A stretch of DNA of 45,333 nt from Oscillospiraceae bacterium (GTDB lineage: Bacteria > Bacillota > Clostridia > Oscillospirales > Oscillospiraceae). The translations under genes were made by a program, and so were the position numbers. The DNA is taken from contig JAFSWC010000031.1 of assembly GCA_017444665.1 (NCBI GenBank), positions 1 through 45,333 of the forward strand, in the 5' to 3' direction. Positions 16,106 through 24,129 of this stretch are shown here, piece after piece. Every line of letters starts with the position of its first letter. The first letter of the stretch is position 1. The notes beneath the pieces were generated by a model. That model searched no databases. It worked only from the letters and a program-made list of their open reading frames with translations, and was not told the DNA's origin.

Positions 16106-16912
16106 ATGGACGGCATCACAACCGTTTCAACGCTCTCCATGGCCGGCATGGGCGTGAGCATGCTGCTCTCCCTTGCCGCCGTGATCGCGGCCTTTGTATA
16201 CGGCCGCAAACGCTTCCATGCCCCGGTCAGCAGCTTTTTCGTCGGCGTGGGCGTGTTCATTCTCTTCGCTCTCGTGCTGGAAAGTCTGCTTCACAACTTC
16301 ATCATTCTCACGCCGGTCGGCCAGAAGATCTTCGGAAACATGTGGCTCTACGCGCTCTATGGCGGCGCCGCCGCCGCGCTCTTTGAGGAAACCGGTCGGA
16401 TCTTCGCCGCCAAAACCTTTCTGCGCCGCTGCAACGACAGTGAAAACGCCTATATGTACGGCGCGGGTCACGGCGGTGTCGAGGCGATCTTCGTCGGCGT
16501 GGTCTCGCAGATCAGCAATCTCTCCCTCGCCGCGATGATCAACGCCGGCCGGGCCGAGTCGCTGCTCGCTCCCCTCTCCGGGTTCCAGTACGATTCCGCG
16601 CTCGAACAGCTTCGCACGCTCACCGGTCCGTCGTCTCTGTTCTTTCTCGCGGGCTACGAGCGCATTCTCGCGCTTTTGTTCCACATCTGCCTGTCTCTGA
16701 TCCTCTTCCGCGGACTGCGCGAAAAACGGCCCGGAATGGTCTTGGCGTGCTATGTGCTGCATTTCGCCCTTGACGCGATCCTTGTCCTCATCAACAGGAG
16801 CTTCGGCGTCATCCCGGCCGAGGCCTTCTGCACGGTCTTCACACTGCTCGTCGTGCTGCTCACAACAAAGCTCGCGCCCCTGCCGCCCCGCGAAGAGGAG
16901 GCGGCAGCATGA
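16106..16912 (+). CDS. YhfC-family (glutamic-type) intramembrane protease-like protein
   Basis: This 268-residue protein has seven or eight membrane helices. The family motifs are present: 'LFEETGRIFAAKTF' (an E-E-x-x-R-like motif near residues 93-107) and 'YGAGHGGVEAIFVG' (near 121-134, with His and Glu). Later it has 'LHFALDAILVL'. These match the YhfC family related to CPBP/PrsW glutamic intramembrane proteases. The substrate is unknown. I choose ATG 16106 after AAGGGGG over the longer frame at 16013, which would overlap the Arc-like gene. Its stop overlaps the next start by 4 nt. Proximity to an SPFH protein fits the common pairing of SPFH scaffolds with membrane proteases. Confidence 0.8.
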   Translation: MDGITTVSTLSMAGMGVSMLLSLAAVIAAFVYGRKRFHAPVSSFFVGVGVFILFALVLESLLHNFIILTPVGQKIFGNMWLYALYGGAAAALFEETGRIFAAKTFLRRCNDSENAYMYGAGHGGVEAIFVGVVSQISNLSLAAMINAGRAESLLAPLSGFQYDSALEQLRTLTGPSSLFFLAGYERILALLFHICLSLILFRGLREKRPGMVLACYVLHFALDAILVLINRSFGVIPAEAFCTVFTLLVVLLTTKLAPLPPREEEAAA

Positions 16913-17373
16913 AGACGAAGCCGCGCCTCGTCGACTATGTTTTTCTCGGTCTCTCCGTGCTCTGCTTTCTCTTTACACTGATCTACGGCTGCATCAAGCT
17001 GCCTCAGCTGCCCGACTTTCTGCCGAGCCACTTCAATTTTGCCGGGGAGGTCGACGGCTGGAGCGGCAAGGCGGGCGCGGTCTCGGCGCCGATTGTCTTC
17101 GGTTTTATTCTCCTCGTCATCCTCGGGCCGATCCAGTTTTTCCCCCAGGTCTGGAACAACACCCAGGGCGTCCCGGCCTATAAGCTGCCGCGCCTGATCC
17201 GCACGACGCGCACGATGATGAGCCTGATGCTCCTCTCGTCCGAGGCGTTCATGGCCTACACGCTCCTCTGCTCCGTGCGCCTCTCTCCGCTCCACCCAGC
17301 CGCGACGCCGATCTATTTTGTCCTCATCGGCGTTCCGATCGTTATCGTGCTCTTCGAGACTTTCCGCAAATGA
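16909..17373 (+). CDS. DUF1648 membrane protein (SdpI-like)
   Basis: This 154-residue protein has four hydrophobic segments. The DUF1648 signature lies between the first two ('LPQLPDFLPSHFNFAGEVDGWSGKAG', residues 29-54), as in the N-terminal part of SdpI-type immunity proteins. It is the last gene of the SPFH operon, overlapping the YhfC-like gene by 4 nt (ATGA). A possible role is protection against a membrane-active peptide or stress, but that rests on distant family knowledge. Confidence 0.75.
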   Translation: MKTKPRLVDYVFLGLSVLCFLFTLIYGCIKLPQLPDFLPSHFNFAGEVDGWSGKAGAVSAPIVFGFILLVILGPIQFFPQVWNNTQGVPAYKLPRLIRTTRTMMSLMLLSSEAFMAYTLLCSVRLSPLHPAATPIYFVLIGVPIVIVLFETFRK

Positions 17374-17380
17374 TTCCCTC

Positions 17381-17421
17381 GCGGGCCGCCCCACTGCGGC
17401 GCGGCCCGCCCGTTTTCCCTT
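17381..17421 (+). terminator. Terminator of SPFH operon
   Basis: GCGGGCCGC (17381-17389) and GCGGCCCGC (17401-17409) are followed by a T-rich tail with C interruptions. Confidence 0.65.
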
Positions 17422-17458
17422 TTCTTCGATAATTTTTTCACGAATTTGTAAAGTTCAC

Positions 17459-17487
17459 TTGACATATGCCGTGCCGTATGCTATTCT
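17459..17487 (+). promoter_or_regulatory. Promoter of XRE-ABC operon
   Basis: TTGACA (17459-17464) and TATTCT (17482-17487) are spaced 17 bp apart. Confidence 0.8.
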
Positions 17488-17492
17488 GCAAA

Positions 17493-17510
17493 TGTAAAGC
17501 TAACTTTACA
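17493..17510 (+). promoter_or_regulatory. Palindromic operator for XRE-ABC operon
   Basis: TGTAAAG-CTAA-CTTTACA is a perfect 7-bp-arm inverted repeat at the expected transcription start. A further half-site, TGTAAAG, lies at 17447-17453 just upstream of the -35. This arrangement fits autoregulation by the XRE protein encoded next. Confidence 0.7.
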
Positions 17511-17526
17511 AAAGGAGCTTGATGCT

Positions 17527-17736
17527 GTGAAGAACCGAATCGAAGAGATCCGCCGGATGCGCGGCGTCCGGCAGGAGGAATTTGCAAAGGCCATGGGCGT
17601 CTCGCGCCAGACGATCAGTTCGCTCGAAACCGGGCGCTACAATCCCTCGATCTTTCTGGCGTACAAGATCGCGCGGTATTTCTCCATGACGATCGAAGAG
17701 GTTTTTCTCTTTGAGGAAAGTGAGGATAACAGATGA
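17527..17736 (+). CDS. Small XRE-family regulator of the ABC operon
   Basis: This 69-residue protein from a GTG start (9 nt after AAAGGAG) is a single helix-turn-helix: 'IEEIRRMRGVRQEEFAKAMGVSRQTISSLETGRYNPSIFLAYKIARYFSMTIEEVF'. It belongs to the YozG/YgzD-like small XRE group found in front of membrane-protein and ABC-exporter genes. It overlaps the next gene by 4 nt. It most likely binds the TGTAAAG palindrome at 17493-17510 and represses its own operon. Confidence 0.9.
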   Translation: MKNRIEEIRRMRGVRQEEFAKAMGVSRQTISSLETGRYNPSIFLAYKIARYFSMTIEEVFLFEESEDNR

Positions 17737-18134
17737 ACAACAACAGAAGGTTGATAAACTCCTCCGTGGAGATCGTGGTCGGCGCGGTGCTGCTCCTTGC
17801 TGTCAAGCTCACGGGCGGAGACAGCATCTGGCTCGGTATGGGCGGCGCGCTCATCGTCGTAGGCGCGATACAGCTTTTTCTGGGTCTGCGATACCGTGCG
17901 GATGCGGAATACCGCGAGCGGACGGATACCGAGGCCACAGACGAACGCAATCAGTTTATCCGCTCGCGCGCCTGGGTCTGTGCCGGGACCGGCTTTGTGA
18001 TCGTCGGCGGCGTGATGACGGTCGTATTCCAGATCCTCGGCAGGCAGGAACTCAGTACCCTCTGCGGTACCGGCGTAAGCCTGCTTGTGCTGCTCTACTG
18101 GCTCTCATACCTCGTTTTGAAGAAAAAATACTGA
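17733..18134 (+). CDS. Four-helix membrane protein (DUF2178-like)
   Basis: This 133-residue protein has hydrophobic segments at about residues 10-25, 30-50, 80-103 and 108-127. The central soluble loop reads 'EYRERTDTEATDERNQFIRSRAW', whose DERN...R pattern is typical of the small membrane proteins encoded next to YozG-type regulators. It lies between the XRE gene (overlap) and the ABC ATPase (20-bp gap), so it is part of the same operon. Its function is unknown, perhaps sensing or modulating the transporter. Confidence 0.72.
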   Translation: MNNNRRLINSSVEIVVGAVLLLAVKLTGGDSIWLGMGGALIVVGAIQLFLGLRYRADAEYRERTDTEATDERNQFIRSRAWVCAGTGFVIVGGVMTVVFQILGRQELSTLCGTGVSLLVLLYWLSYLVLKKKY

Positions 18135-18154
18135 CTACACAGGAGGAACACGCC

Positions 18155-18862
18155 ATGCTTCGTATCGAACATCTGACCAAGACCTTCGGCGACAAGGTCG
18201 CCGTGGACGATCTTTCGCTGCACATCGCTCCGGGCGAGATCTACGGCTTTATCGGCCACAACGGCGCGGGCAAGACCACGACGCTGCGCTCGGTCGTCGG
18301 CATCCAGAGCTTTGATTCCGGCGAGATCACGATCGCCGGCATCCCGCTCCGATCCGATCCCCTCGCCTGCAAGCGACAGATCGCCTATATCCCTGACAAT
18401 CCCGATCTCTATGAGTTCATGTCCGGCATCAAGTACTTAAATTTCATTGCTGACGTTTTCGGCGTTCCGGCGGATCTGCGCGCCGCCCGGATCGCGGATT
18501 ATGCCGCCCGCTTTGAGCTCACCGACGACCTCGCCCAGCCTATCTCCGCCTATTCCCACGGCATGAAGCAGAAGCTTGCGATCATCTCGGCCTGGCTGCA
18601 CGATCCGAAGCTGATCCTGATGGACGAGCCCTTCGTCGGGCTCGACCCCAAGGCCTCCTTCCTGCTCAAGGGCATGATGCGCGAGCTCTGTGACCGCGGC
18701 GGCGCGATCTTCTTCTCCACGCATGTGCTCGAGGTCGCCGAAAAGCTCTGCGACAAGGTGGCCATCATCAAGCAGGGCCGCCTGATCCGCTCCGGCACAA
18801 TGGAAGAGGTCAAGGGCGACGAATCGCTCGAAGAGGTCTTTTTGGAGCTGGAGGCGGACTGA
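18155..18862 (+). CDS. ABC transporter ATPase
   Basis: This 235-residue protein is a complete nucleotide-binding subunit: Walker A 'GHNGAGKTT', Q-loop region 'IAYIPDNPDLYEFMSG', signature 'YSHGMKQKL' (an SHG variant of LSGGQ), Walker B 'LILMDEPF' and H-loop 'FFSTH'. It resembles the ATPases of ABC-2-type exporters. I choose ATG 18155 after AGGAGG; the longer open frame from 17711 only overlaps the neighbouring genes out of frame. The permease gene begins 2 nt after its stop. Confidence 0.93.
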   Translation: MLRIEHLTKTFGDKVAVDDLSLHIAPGEIYGFIGHNGAGKTTTLRSVVGIQSFDSGEITIAGIPLRSDPLACKRQIAYIPDNPDLYEFMSGIKYLNFIADVFGVPADLRAARIADYAARFELTDDLAQPISAYSHGMKQKLAIISAWLHDPKLILMDEPFVGLDPKASFLLKGMMRELCDRGGAIFFSTHVLEVAEKLCDKVAIIKQGRLIRSGTMEEVKGDESLEEVFLELEAD

Positions 18863-18863
18863 T

Positions 18864-20459
18864 ATGGTCAAAACGCTTTTGAAAAAGCAGTTTGCGGAGA
18901 TCTTCCGCAACTACTTCTACGATTCCAAGAAGAATAAAGCCCGCTCGAGGGCGGGCACCGTCGGGTATATCGTTTTCTTTATTCTGGTCATGGTCGTCCT
19001 GCTCGGCGGTACCTTCGCCGTCACGGCCTCCTCTCTCTGCGCGCCGCTGTACGAGGCAGGAGCAGGCTGGCTGTATTTTGCCATCATGGGGCTGATCGCG
19101 ATCCTGCTCGGCATCTTCGGCAGCGTCTTTTCCACCTATACCGGGCTGTATCTAGCCAAGGACAACGACCTGCTGCTCTCTCTGCCGATCCCGGTCGGCA
19201 CGATCATGCTCGCGCGGCTGATGGGCGTGTATCTGATGGGGCTGATGTACGCCGCCGTCGTCATCGTCCCGGCCATCATCGTGTATCTTATCACGGTTCC
19301 CTTCTCTCTCTCCGCCCTGATCGGCTGCCTCGTTTTCCTGCTTCTGCTCTCCGTTTTTGTGCTGACGCTCTCGTGTCTGCTCGGCTGGGTCGTGGCAAAG
19401 CTCAGCACAAAGCTCAAAAACAAAAGCATTGTCACGGTGCTCGTCGCTCTTCTGGGTATCGGGGTGTACTACTTTGCCTATTTCAAGGCCATGAACCTCA
19501 TTCAGGACCTCATCGCCAACATTGCCGTCTACGGTCCGGCGATCCGGGAAAAGGCCTATGGGCTCTATCTCTTCGGCAGCGCGGCCGAGGGAAACCTGCT
19601 CGGCATGGCCGCAAGTACGGCTTTTGTCGCGCTCTGCTTCTTTATGATGTGGCGCCTGCTCGGCCGCAGCTTTCTCAATCTTGCGACCGCGACGGGCGGG
19701 AGTGAAAAGATCCGATACACCGCCCGCCGGGAAAAGCAGCGCAGCGTCTCCTCCGCCCTGCTCGCCAAGGAATTCGGCAAGCTTACTTCCAACGCCAATT
19801 ATATGCTCAACTGTGCGCTCGGCACGCTTCTGATCCCGATCCTCGGCGCAGCGCTTCTCCTCAAGGGCTCCACCGTGGTCGACGTCCTCTCCTCCGTTTT
19901 CGGCAGTGTCGACACGACGGCGGTGCTTCTGTGCACGGCGCTGTGCATGGCCTGCTCGATGAACGACAGCGCCGCGCCCTCGGTTTCGCTCGAGGGCAAA
20001 AACATCTGGATCCCGCAGTCGCTGCCTGTCGAGGCATGGCAGGTCCTGCGCGCCAAGCTGCGCGTCCAGCTGCTGCTGACGATGCCAGTGCTGCTCTTCG
20101 CCTCGCTCTGCGCCGTGTTCGTCCTCAAAGCGTCTCTTGCCGTTTCGCTCGCGCTGCTCGTGCTGCCGCAGCTCTATACTCTTTTCTTTGCGCTGCTTTC
20201 CCTGACGCTTGATCTTGGACACGCCAACCTTGGTTGGACGAACGAACTCGCCCCGATCAAGCAGAGCATGCCCGTCACGGTCGCGATCCTGGGCGGCTGG
20301 GGCTATTCCATCCTGCTTGCGGGGGTGTATCTGCTGCTGACGCCGCCCTTCGGCGCCGCCGTTTATCTCGCGCTCTTTGCGCTTGTCACGGCCGCTGCCT
20401 CCCTTGTGCTTTATCTGCGGCTGAGACGCCGCGGCGGGAAAGACTTTATGGAACTCTGA
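18864..20459 (+). CDS. ABC-2-type exporter permease
   Basis: This 531-residue protein has about twelve hydrophobic segments, grouped as residues 30-290 and 315-520. The intervening cytosolic stretch includes 'RYTARREKQRSVSSALLAKEFGKLTSN', which is typical of large two-fold permeases of Firmicutes ABC exporters. It pairs with the ATPase just upstream (start 2 nt after its stop). The substrate cannot be told; the small XRE control suggests response to a membrane-active compound. It is the last gene of the operon before a terminator shared with the convergent neighbour. Confidence 0.85.
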   Translation: MVKTLLKKQFAEIFRNYFYDSKKNKARSRAGTVGYIVFFILVMVVLLGGTFAVTASSLCAPLYEAGAGWLYFAIMGLIAILLGIFGSVFSTYTGLYLAKDNDLLLSLPIPVGTIMLARLMGVYLMGLMYAAVVIVPAIIVYLITVPFSLSALIGCLVFLLLLSVFVLTLSCLLGWVVAKLSTKLKNKSIVTVLVALLGIGVYYFAYFKAMNLIQDLIANIAVYGPAIREKAYGLYLFGSAAEGNLLGMAASTAFVALCFFMMWRLLGRSFLNLATATGGSEKIRYTARREKQRSVSSALLAKEFGKLTSNANYMLNCALGTLLIPILGAALLLKGSTVVDVLSSVFGSVDTTAVLLCTALCMACSMNDSAAPSVSLEGKNIWIPQSLPVEAWQVLRAKLRVQLLLTMPVLLFASLCAVFVLKASLAVSLALLVLPQLYTLFFALLSLTLDLGHANLGWTNELAPIKQSMPVTVAILGGWGYSILLAGVYLLLTPPFGAAVYLALFALVTAAASLVLYLRLRRRGGKDFMEL

Positions 20460-20470
20460 AACAGCAAGAA

Positions 20471-20502
20471 AAAGACAGGCTCTGAAAAGAGCCTGTCTTT
20501 TG
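20471..20502. terminator. Bidirectional terminator
   Basis: AAAGACAGGCTC-TGAAAA-GAGCCTGTCTTTT lies between the converging ABC permease and maturase genes. It has an A-run on one side and a T-run on the other. Confidence 0.9.
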
Positions 20503-20524
20503 TTGTTCGAGCCGATGCGCCGTT

Positions 20525-21652
20525 TTATCGTCCGGCATATTCGAGTTCCGCCGCTGCTATCTCCTGAAGCCGTGTGATGCTGTGGGCAAAAAAGGCGCGG
20601 TACGCGGCGCAGAAATAATTGACCGTTTCCCCCTCGCGCTGTATCCAGTCCCGTTTGCACCCGCCGCGGCAGATCGGAAACCAGCGGCAATCGCGGCAGC
20701 CGTCCGGGCGGCGCTCCCCTTCGGCGAGAAACCGCCGTTCCGTCTGCCCGCCTATGACAGACGCAAGCGGCTCTTCTCCGACCGTTCCCAGTCTCCAGGG
20801 GTCCAGTACGTAGAAGTCACAGGGGTACAGCCCTCCGTCCGCCTCCACGACAAGATACCTGCCGCAGTGCCCGGACGCCGTGCAGGCGCTTACTTCCCCG
20901 CCCGTCAGCAGATGAACATAATCGTCAAACTGGCGAATGCTGCAATAGCGTCCGTTTTTCCAGTCGTCATACCAGGCGTCGAACAGACGGCACAGAAAGC
21001 TGCCGTAAGCTTCCGGCGTAAGCGAAAACTTCTCTCTTCCGCGCTCTTCCCCGATCGGATCCAGGCAGGGAATAAACTGCAGATACCGCACGCCGAGACG
21101 CTTGAGGGCGCCGTACACCTGCTGCGGATGACGCGCGCAGCTTCCGGTCACCACGCACAGGAGATTGACGTCGACCTCGTATTTCTGCAGGCAGCGCAGC
21201 GCCCTTACGGCGTCGCTCCAGCTTCCTTTTCCGTTCGCATCCACCCGATTCAGATCATGCAGCCCGCGGTCTCCGTCGACCGACAGTCCGACAAGGAGGC
21301 GTTTTTCTTTGAAAAAAGCCGCCCAGGCGTCATCAAGCAGCGTCCCGTTGGTCTGGATCGAAAAGCTCACACGCTGCCTTCCCTGCGCGCAGTTCTCCGC
21401 GCTCAGGACAAAGCGCCGGAAAAAATCCAGCCCGGCCAGCGTCGGCTCGCCGCCCTGGAACGCGAAATGCAGTTCTCCGCCCTTCCCGCTCTCTTCGCAG
21501 GCCGCGCGGATCAGCTTCTCCGCCGTTTCGTCCGACATAACGCCGTAGCTTTTCTTCTCTCTCTTGTCGCTGACGTCCTCATAAAAGCAATAGCGGCACC
21601 GCAGATTGCACCGGGAGGAGGCCGGCTTGATCAGAAAGCTCAGCCGTCTCAT
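20525..21652 (-). CDS. Anaerobic sulfatase-maturing radical SAM enzyme (anSME)
   Basis: This 375-residue protein has the radical-SAM cluster motif CNLRCRYC (C17, C21, C24), then 'FAFQGGEPTLAG' (SAM binding) and 'SIQTNGTLLDD'. A C-terminal SPASM region holds further Cys ('CTASGHCGRY', 'YPCDFYV', 'CRDCRWFPICRGGCKRD', and a last Cys in 'NYFCAAY') for two auxiliary 4Fe-4S clusters. anSMEs convert the active-site Cys or Ser of sulfatases to formylglycine without oxygen. Its client should be the Cys-type sulfatase two genes upstream in the same operon. Start ATG 21652 overlaps the upstream stop by 4 nt. This is the last gene of the ten-gene leftward operon. Confidence 0.9.
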   Translation of the reverse strand: MRRLSFLIKPASSRCNLRCRYCFYEDVSDKREKKSYGVMSDETAEKLIRAACEESGKGGELHFAFQGGEPTLAGLDFFRRFVLSAENCAQGRQRVSFSIQTNGTLLDDAWAAFFKEKRLLVGLSVDGDRGLHDLNRVDANGKGSWSDAVRALRCLQKYEVDVNLLCVVTGSCARHPQQVYGALKRLGVRYLQFIPCLDPIGEERGREKFSLTPEAYGSFLCRLFDAWYDDWKNGRYCSIRQFDDYVHLLTGGEVSACTASGHCGRYLVVEADGGLYPCDFYVLDPWRLGTVGEEPLASVIGGQTERRFLAEGERRPDGCRDCRWFPICRGGCKRDWIQREGETVNYFCAAYRAFFAHSITRLQEIAAAELEYAGR

Positions 21653-22308
21653 TCTTCGGGCTCCTGCGGCCCGTCGCCGTCAGCGGCGGGCGCGGTTTCC
21701 TCCAGCGCCGCGAAGATTCCTCTCAAAAGGCCGGAATTGAAAAACGCGGTCAGCGCAAAGCCGAAGAGGAGCCAGAAAATCATCAGCCTCAGTGCCAGCT
21801 CGGCGTTCCACAGAAACAGCAGCGCCGGCAGGCAGACGGCCAGCATCATCAGCAGGGTCTTGGGCAGATAGCGCAGCGCAAGCGCAAGGCTGAGCCGGAC
21901 GTATTGCGGGATCGTGTTGGTAAAGCGCGCGATCAGCGGAAAGAGATACAGCGCCAGGCAGCCCGCGAAGAAAGCCAGCACGTAAAGCCCGTAGCGCAGG
22001 AAAGCGGGCGCCGCCGGATTCAGCTTCAGATAATACCCGTCCAGCGCAAGCAGGGCGGCCAGCGCAAAAATCAGCCCTCCCGCTTTGAGCGACACGACAA
22101 ATTCCCGTTTCCAGACCTGCCAGAAGCGCGACAGCTCCAGCTTTTCTCTTCTGGCCATGCACAGCGTGCAGCTGTACAGCGCCGTTACCGCCGCTGGAGC
22201 CGTCACCACGGGCAGACAGCACAGCAGAAACATCAGATTCAGCAGCACCAGATTGCCCATATTGTCGATCAGCCTGATCCAGGGCGAATCGCTTTGAAAA
22301 AGCTTCAT
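21649..22308 (-). CDS. YesL/DUF624-family membrane protein
   Basis: This 219-residue protein has five or six membrane helices. It starts with the family pattern 'SPWIRLIDNMGNLVLLNLMFLLCCLPVVTAPAAVTALYSCTLCM' (residues 8-51), diagnostic for DUF624/YesL. These proteins are regularly encoded in Firmicutes operons for uptake of plant or host glycans by MsmX-powered ABC importers, but their exact job is unknown. The start follows GAGGTGAGAGA. It lies between the sulfatase (9-bp gap) and the maturase (4-nt overlap). Confidence 0.85.
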   Translation of the reverse strand: MKLFQSDSPWIRLIDNMGNLVLLNLMFLLCCLPVVTAPAAVTALYSCTLCMARREKLELSRFWQVWKREFVVSLKAGGLIFALAALLALDGYYLKLNPAAPAFLRYGLYVLAFFAGCLALYLFPLIARFTNTIPQYVRLSLALALRYLPKTLLMMLAVCLPALLFLWNAELALRLMIFWLLFGFALTAFFNSGLLRGIFAALEETAPAADGDGPQEPEE

Positions 22309-22317
22309 TCTCTCACC

Positions 22318-24084
22318 TCAAAAGGTTCTGCCGTTCAGTCTCGCATAGTAGACCGCGATCTCCCGATCTTCGCCGCGCACGAGCGGAAGGAGCAGCCTTT
22401 CCATGCCCTCTCCGTCCACAGGCGTTCCCTCGTCCAGCGCGGCCAGCTTTTCTTCCGCTTCCTCCGCCAGATAAGGCAGCAGCGCGGTCAGAACGCGGTA
22501 GGTCGCCGCCGCGGCGGGACTCAGCCGAAGATGCCGCAGCTCGTTTTGCGCGGCGTAGCTCTCGCGTCTCCGCAGGATGGCGGCATAATCGTCATCGTCC
22601 AGCGCCGTTCTGTCCGCAGGCAGCCCCATGCGCTCATACTGCTCCTGCGGACAGTGGTTTTCCTTCAGCGCACGCAGCATCAGCTCAAGCATCCGCTTTT
22701 CCAGCGCGGGATCACGAAGCTCGCAAAGCTGCGCGCGGTCGGTCGCGTTGTCAAAAAGCTTTGCGCCGAAGCGGGCCATATTGGCCTGCGGCGTTTTGCG
22801 CGGGATACGAAGCACCGGCACGCCCTTTGTCCCGGCGCAGCCCGGCTCGATCGCGGCGCCGCGCAGCTCCTCAACAGAAAACATCCTGTCGTGATGGGTC
22901 GGCATGATCGTGTACTCGTTCAGCGGCTCATTGTCCGGCGTCGCGGGCGGCAGCATATAGACGTAGCGCCCGTCCGTGATATTGATATACCCGCCGTGTA
23001 TGCCGAAGAGCGCATAATCGTGCAGCTTTTTCTTTTCCTCCACGGCCGCGCGCAGCGGAAGACCGCACATCGTGTCGGGCCGCGGCAGGCCGAAGAATTC
23101 AAGCACCGTTGGCGCCAGGTCGATATTTTCCGTCAGCATATCCCGGGCCGTGCCATCCGCCTCGGGGAAACGCGGATCGTGGACAAACAGCGGCGTATTG
23201 GTCAGATCGTTATACAGCGGCATGACCGACTTCCCCCACCAGCCGTGTTCTCCCAGCAGGAAGCCGTGGTCCGTGTTCACGATCAGCATCGTGTCCTTCC
23301 ACATGTCATAGGCGTCCATTTTGTCCAGCACGCGGCCGAGCTGCGCGTCGCACAGCTTCAGCAGCTTCGCGTAGCGTTTCCGCACGCGCTCCACCACATC
23401 GCCGCTCTCCCGAACGGGGTAATACGGCGGCCAGTCATAACGCACGCCGTCCTCATCCAGATCCGGCGGCAGATAAAACGGCTCGTGCGGATCAAAGGTT
23501 TCGATCTGCAGGAAAAAATTGTCCTGATCGTGATTGCGCTCAAGAAACTCCAGCCCCAGATCGAAGGTCCGCACCATCGGCATCTCCGCCTCGCAGCGGA
23601 TCTGACGCCTGTCATTCTGGTTGGCCGTGATCGTCGGGCGCTCCGCGACGTAGGGGTTGTCCGGGCTGCCGAAGTCGTTGGAAGGATCGCAGCGGAAAGC
23701 AAGATCCGGCTTCCAGCAGTCGCCCTCCTGTCCGCGCGTGACCTCCCAGCCGGAATACCGGTTGTGATAGGTCGCGCCGCCGTCGCGCCAATAATGCCAG
23801 TGGTCGCTCATCAGCTGGCTGTGGATCCCGTTCTGCTTTAAGATCTCGGGCATCGAGTCGTCAAAGGGCTCCACCGGGCCCCAGCTGCGGTGCAGGAAGT
23901 TATATCGGCCGGTGTGCAGCTCGCGCCGCGCCGGCATGCAGGGCAGGCTGTTGGCGTAGTGATTGTCAAACCGAACGCTGTGCCGCGCAAGGCGCAGAAA
24001 GTTTGGCGTCTCCGTCCAGTCGCAGCCGTACGGCTGCAGCATTCTGCGGTTGAGCGAATCGTACATGACCATGATCGCTTTCAT
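22318..24084 (-). CDS. Cytoplasmic Cys-type (formylglycine) S1 sulfatase
   Basis: This 588-residue protein has the sulfatase signature 'CMPARRELHTGR', with Cys49 in C-x-P-x-R, the residue turned into formylglycine. Other landmarks are the N-terminal Asp9 strand ('IMVMYDSLNR'), 'MLIVNTDHGFLLGEHGWWGK' for the metal site, and 'NDLTNTPLFVHDPRF'. No signal peptide is visible, so it should act inside the cell on imported small molecules. S1 enzymes hydrolyse sulfate esters, not C-S bonds. The dedicated maturase lies in the same operon, as does a sulfoquinovosidase 45 bp upstream. The start follows AAGGAGG. The exact substrate is unknown and its presence here is unexpected. Confidence 0.9.
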   Translation of the reverse strand: MKAIMVMYDSLNRRMLQPYGCDWTETPNFLRLARHSVRFDNHYANSLPCMPARRELHTGRYNFLHRSWGPVEPFDDSMPEILKQNGIHSQLMSDHWHYWRDGGATYHNRYSGWEVTRGQEGDCWKPDLAFRCDPSNDFGSPDNPYVAERPTITANQNDRRQIRCEAEMPMVRTFDLGLEFLERNHDQDNFFLQIETFDPHEPFYLPPDLDEDGVRYDWPPYYPVRESGDVVERVRKRYAKLLKLCDAQLGRVLDKMDAYDMWKDTMLIVNTDHGFLLGEHGWWGKSVMPLYNDLTNTPLFVHDPRFPEADGTARDMLTENIDLAPTVLEFFGLPRPDTMCGLPLRAAVEEKKKLHDYALFGIHGGYINITDGRYVYMLPPATPDNEPLNEYTIMPTHHDRMFSVEELRGAAIEPGCAGTKGVPVLRIPRKTPQANMARFGAKLFDNATDRAQLCELRDPALEKRMLELMLRALKENHCPQEQYERMGLPADRTALDDDDYAAILRRRESYAAQNELRHLRLSPAAAATYRVLTALLPYLAEEAEEKLAALDEGTPVDGEGMERLLLPLVRGEDREIAVYYARLNGRTF

Positions 24085-24129
24085 GCGCCTGTTCCTCCTT
24101 TTGGGTTTTTATCGTGTCCTCTGCGCTTT

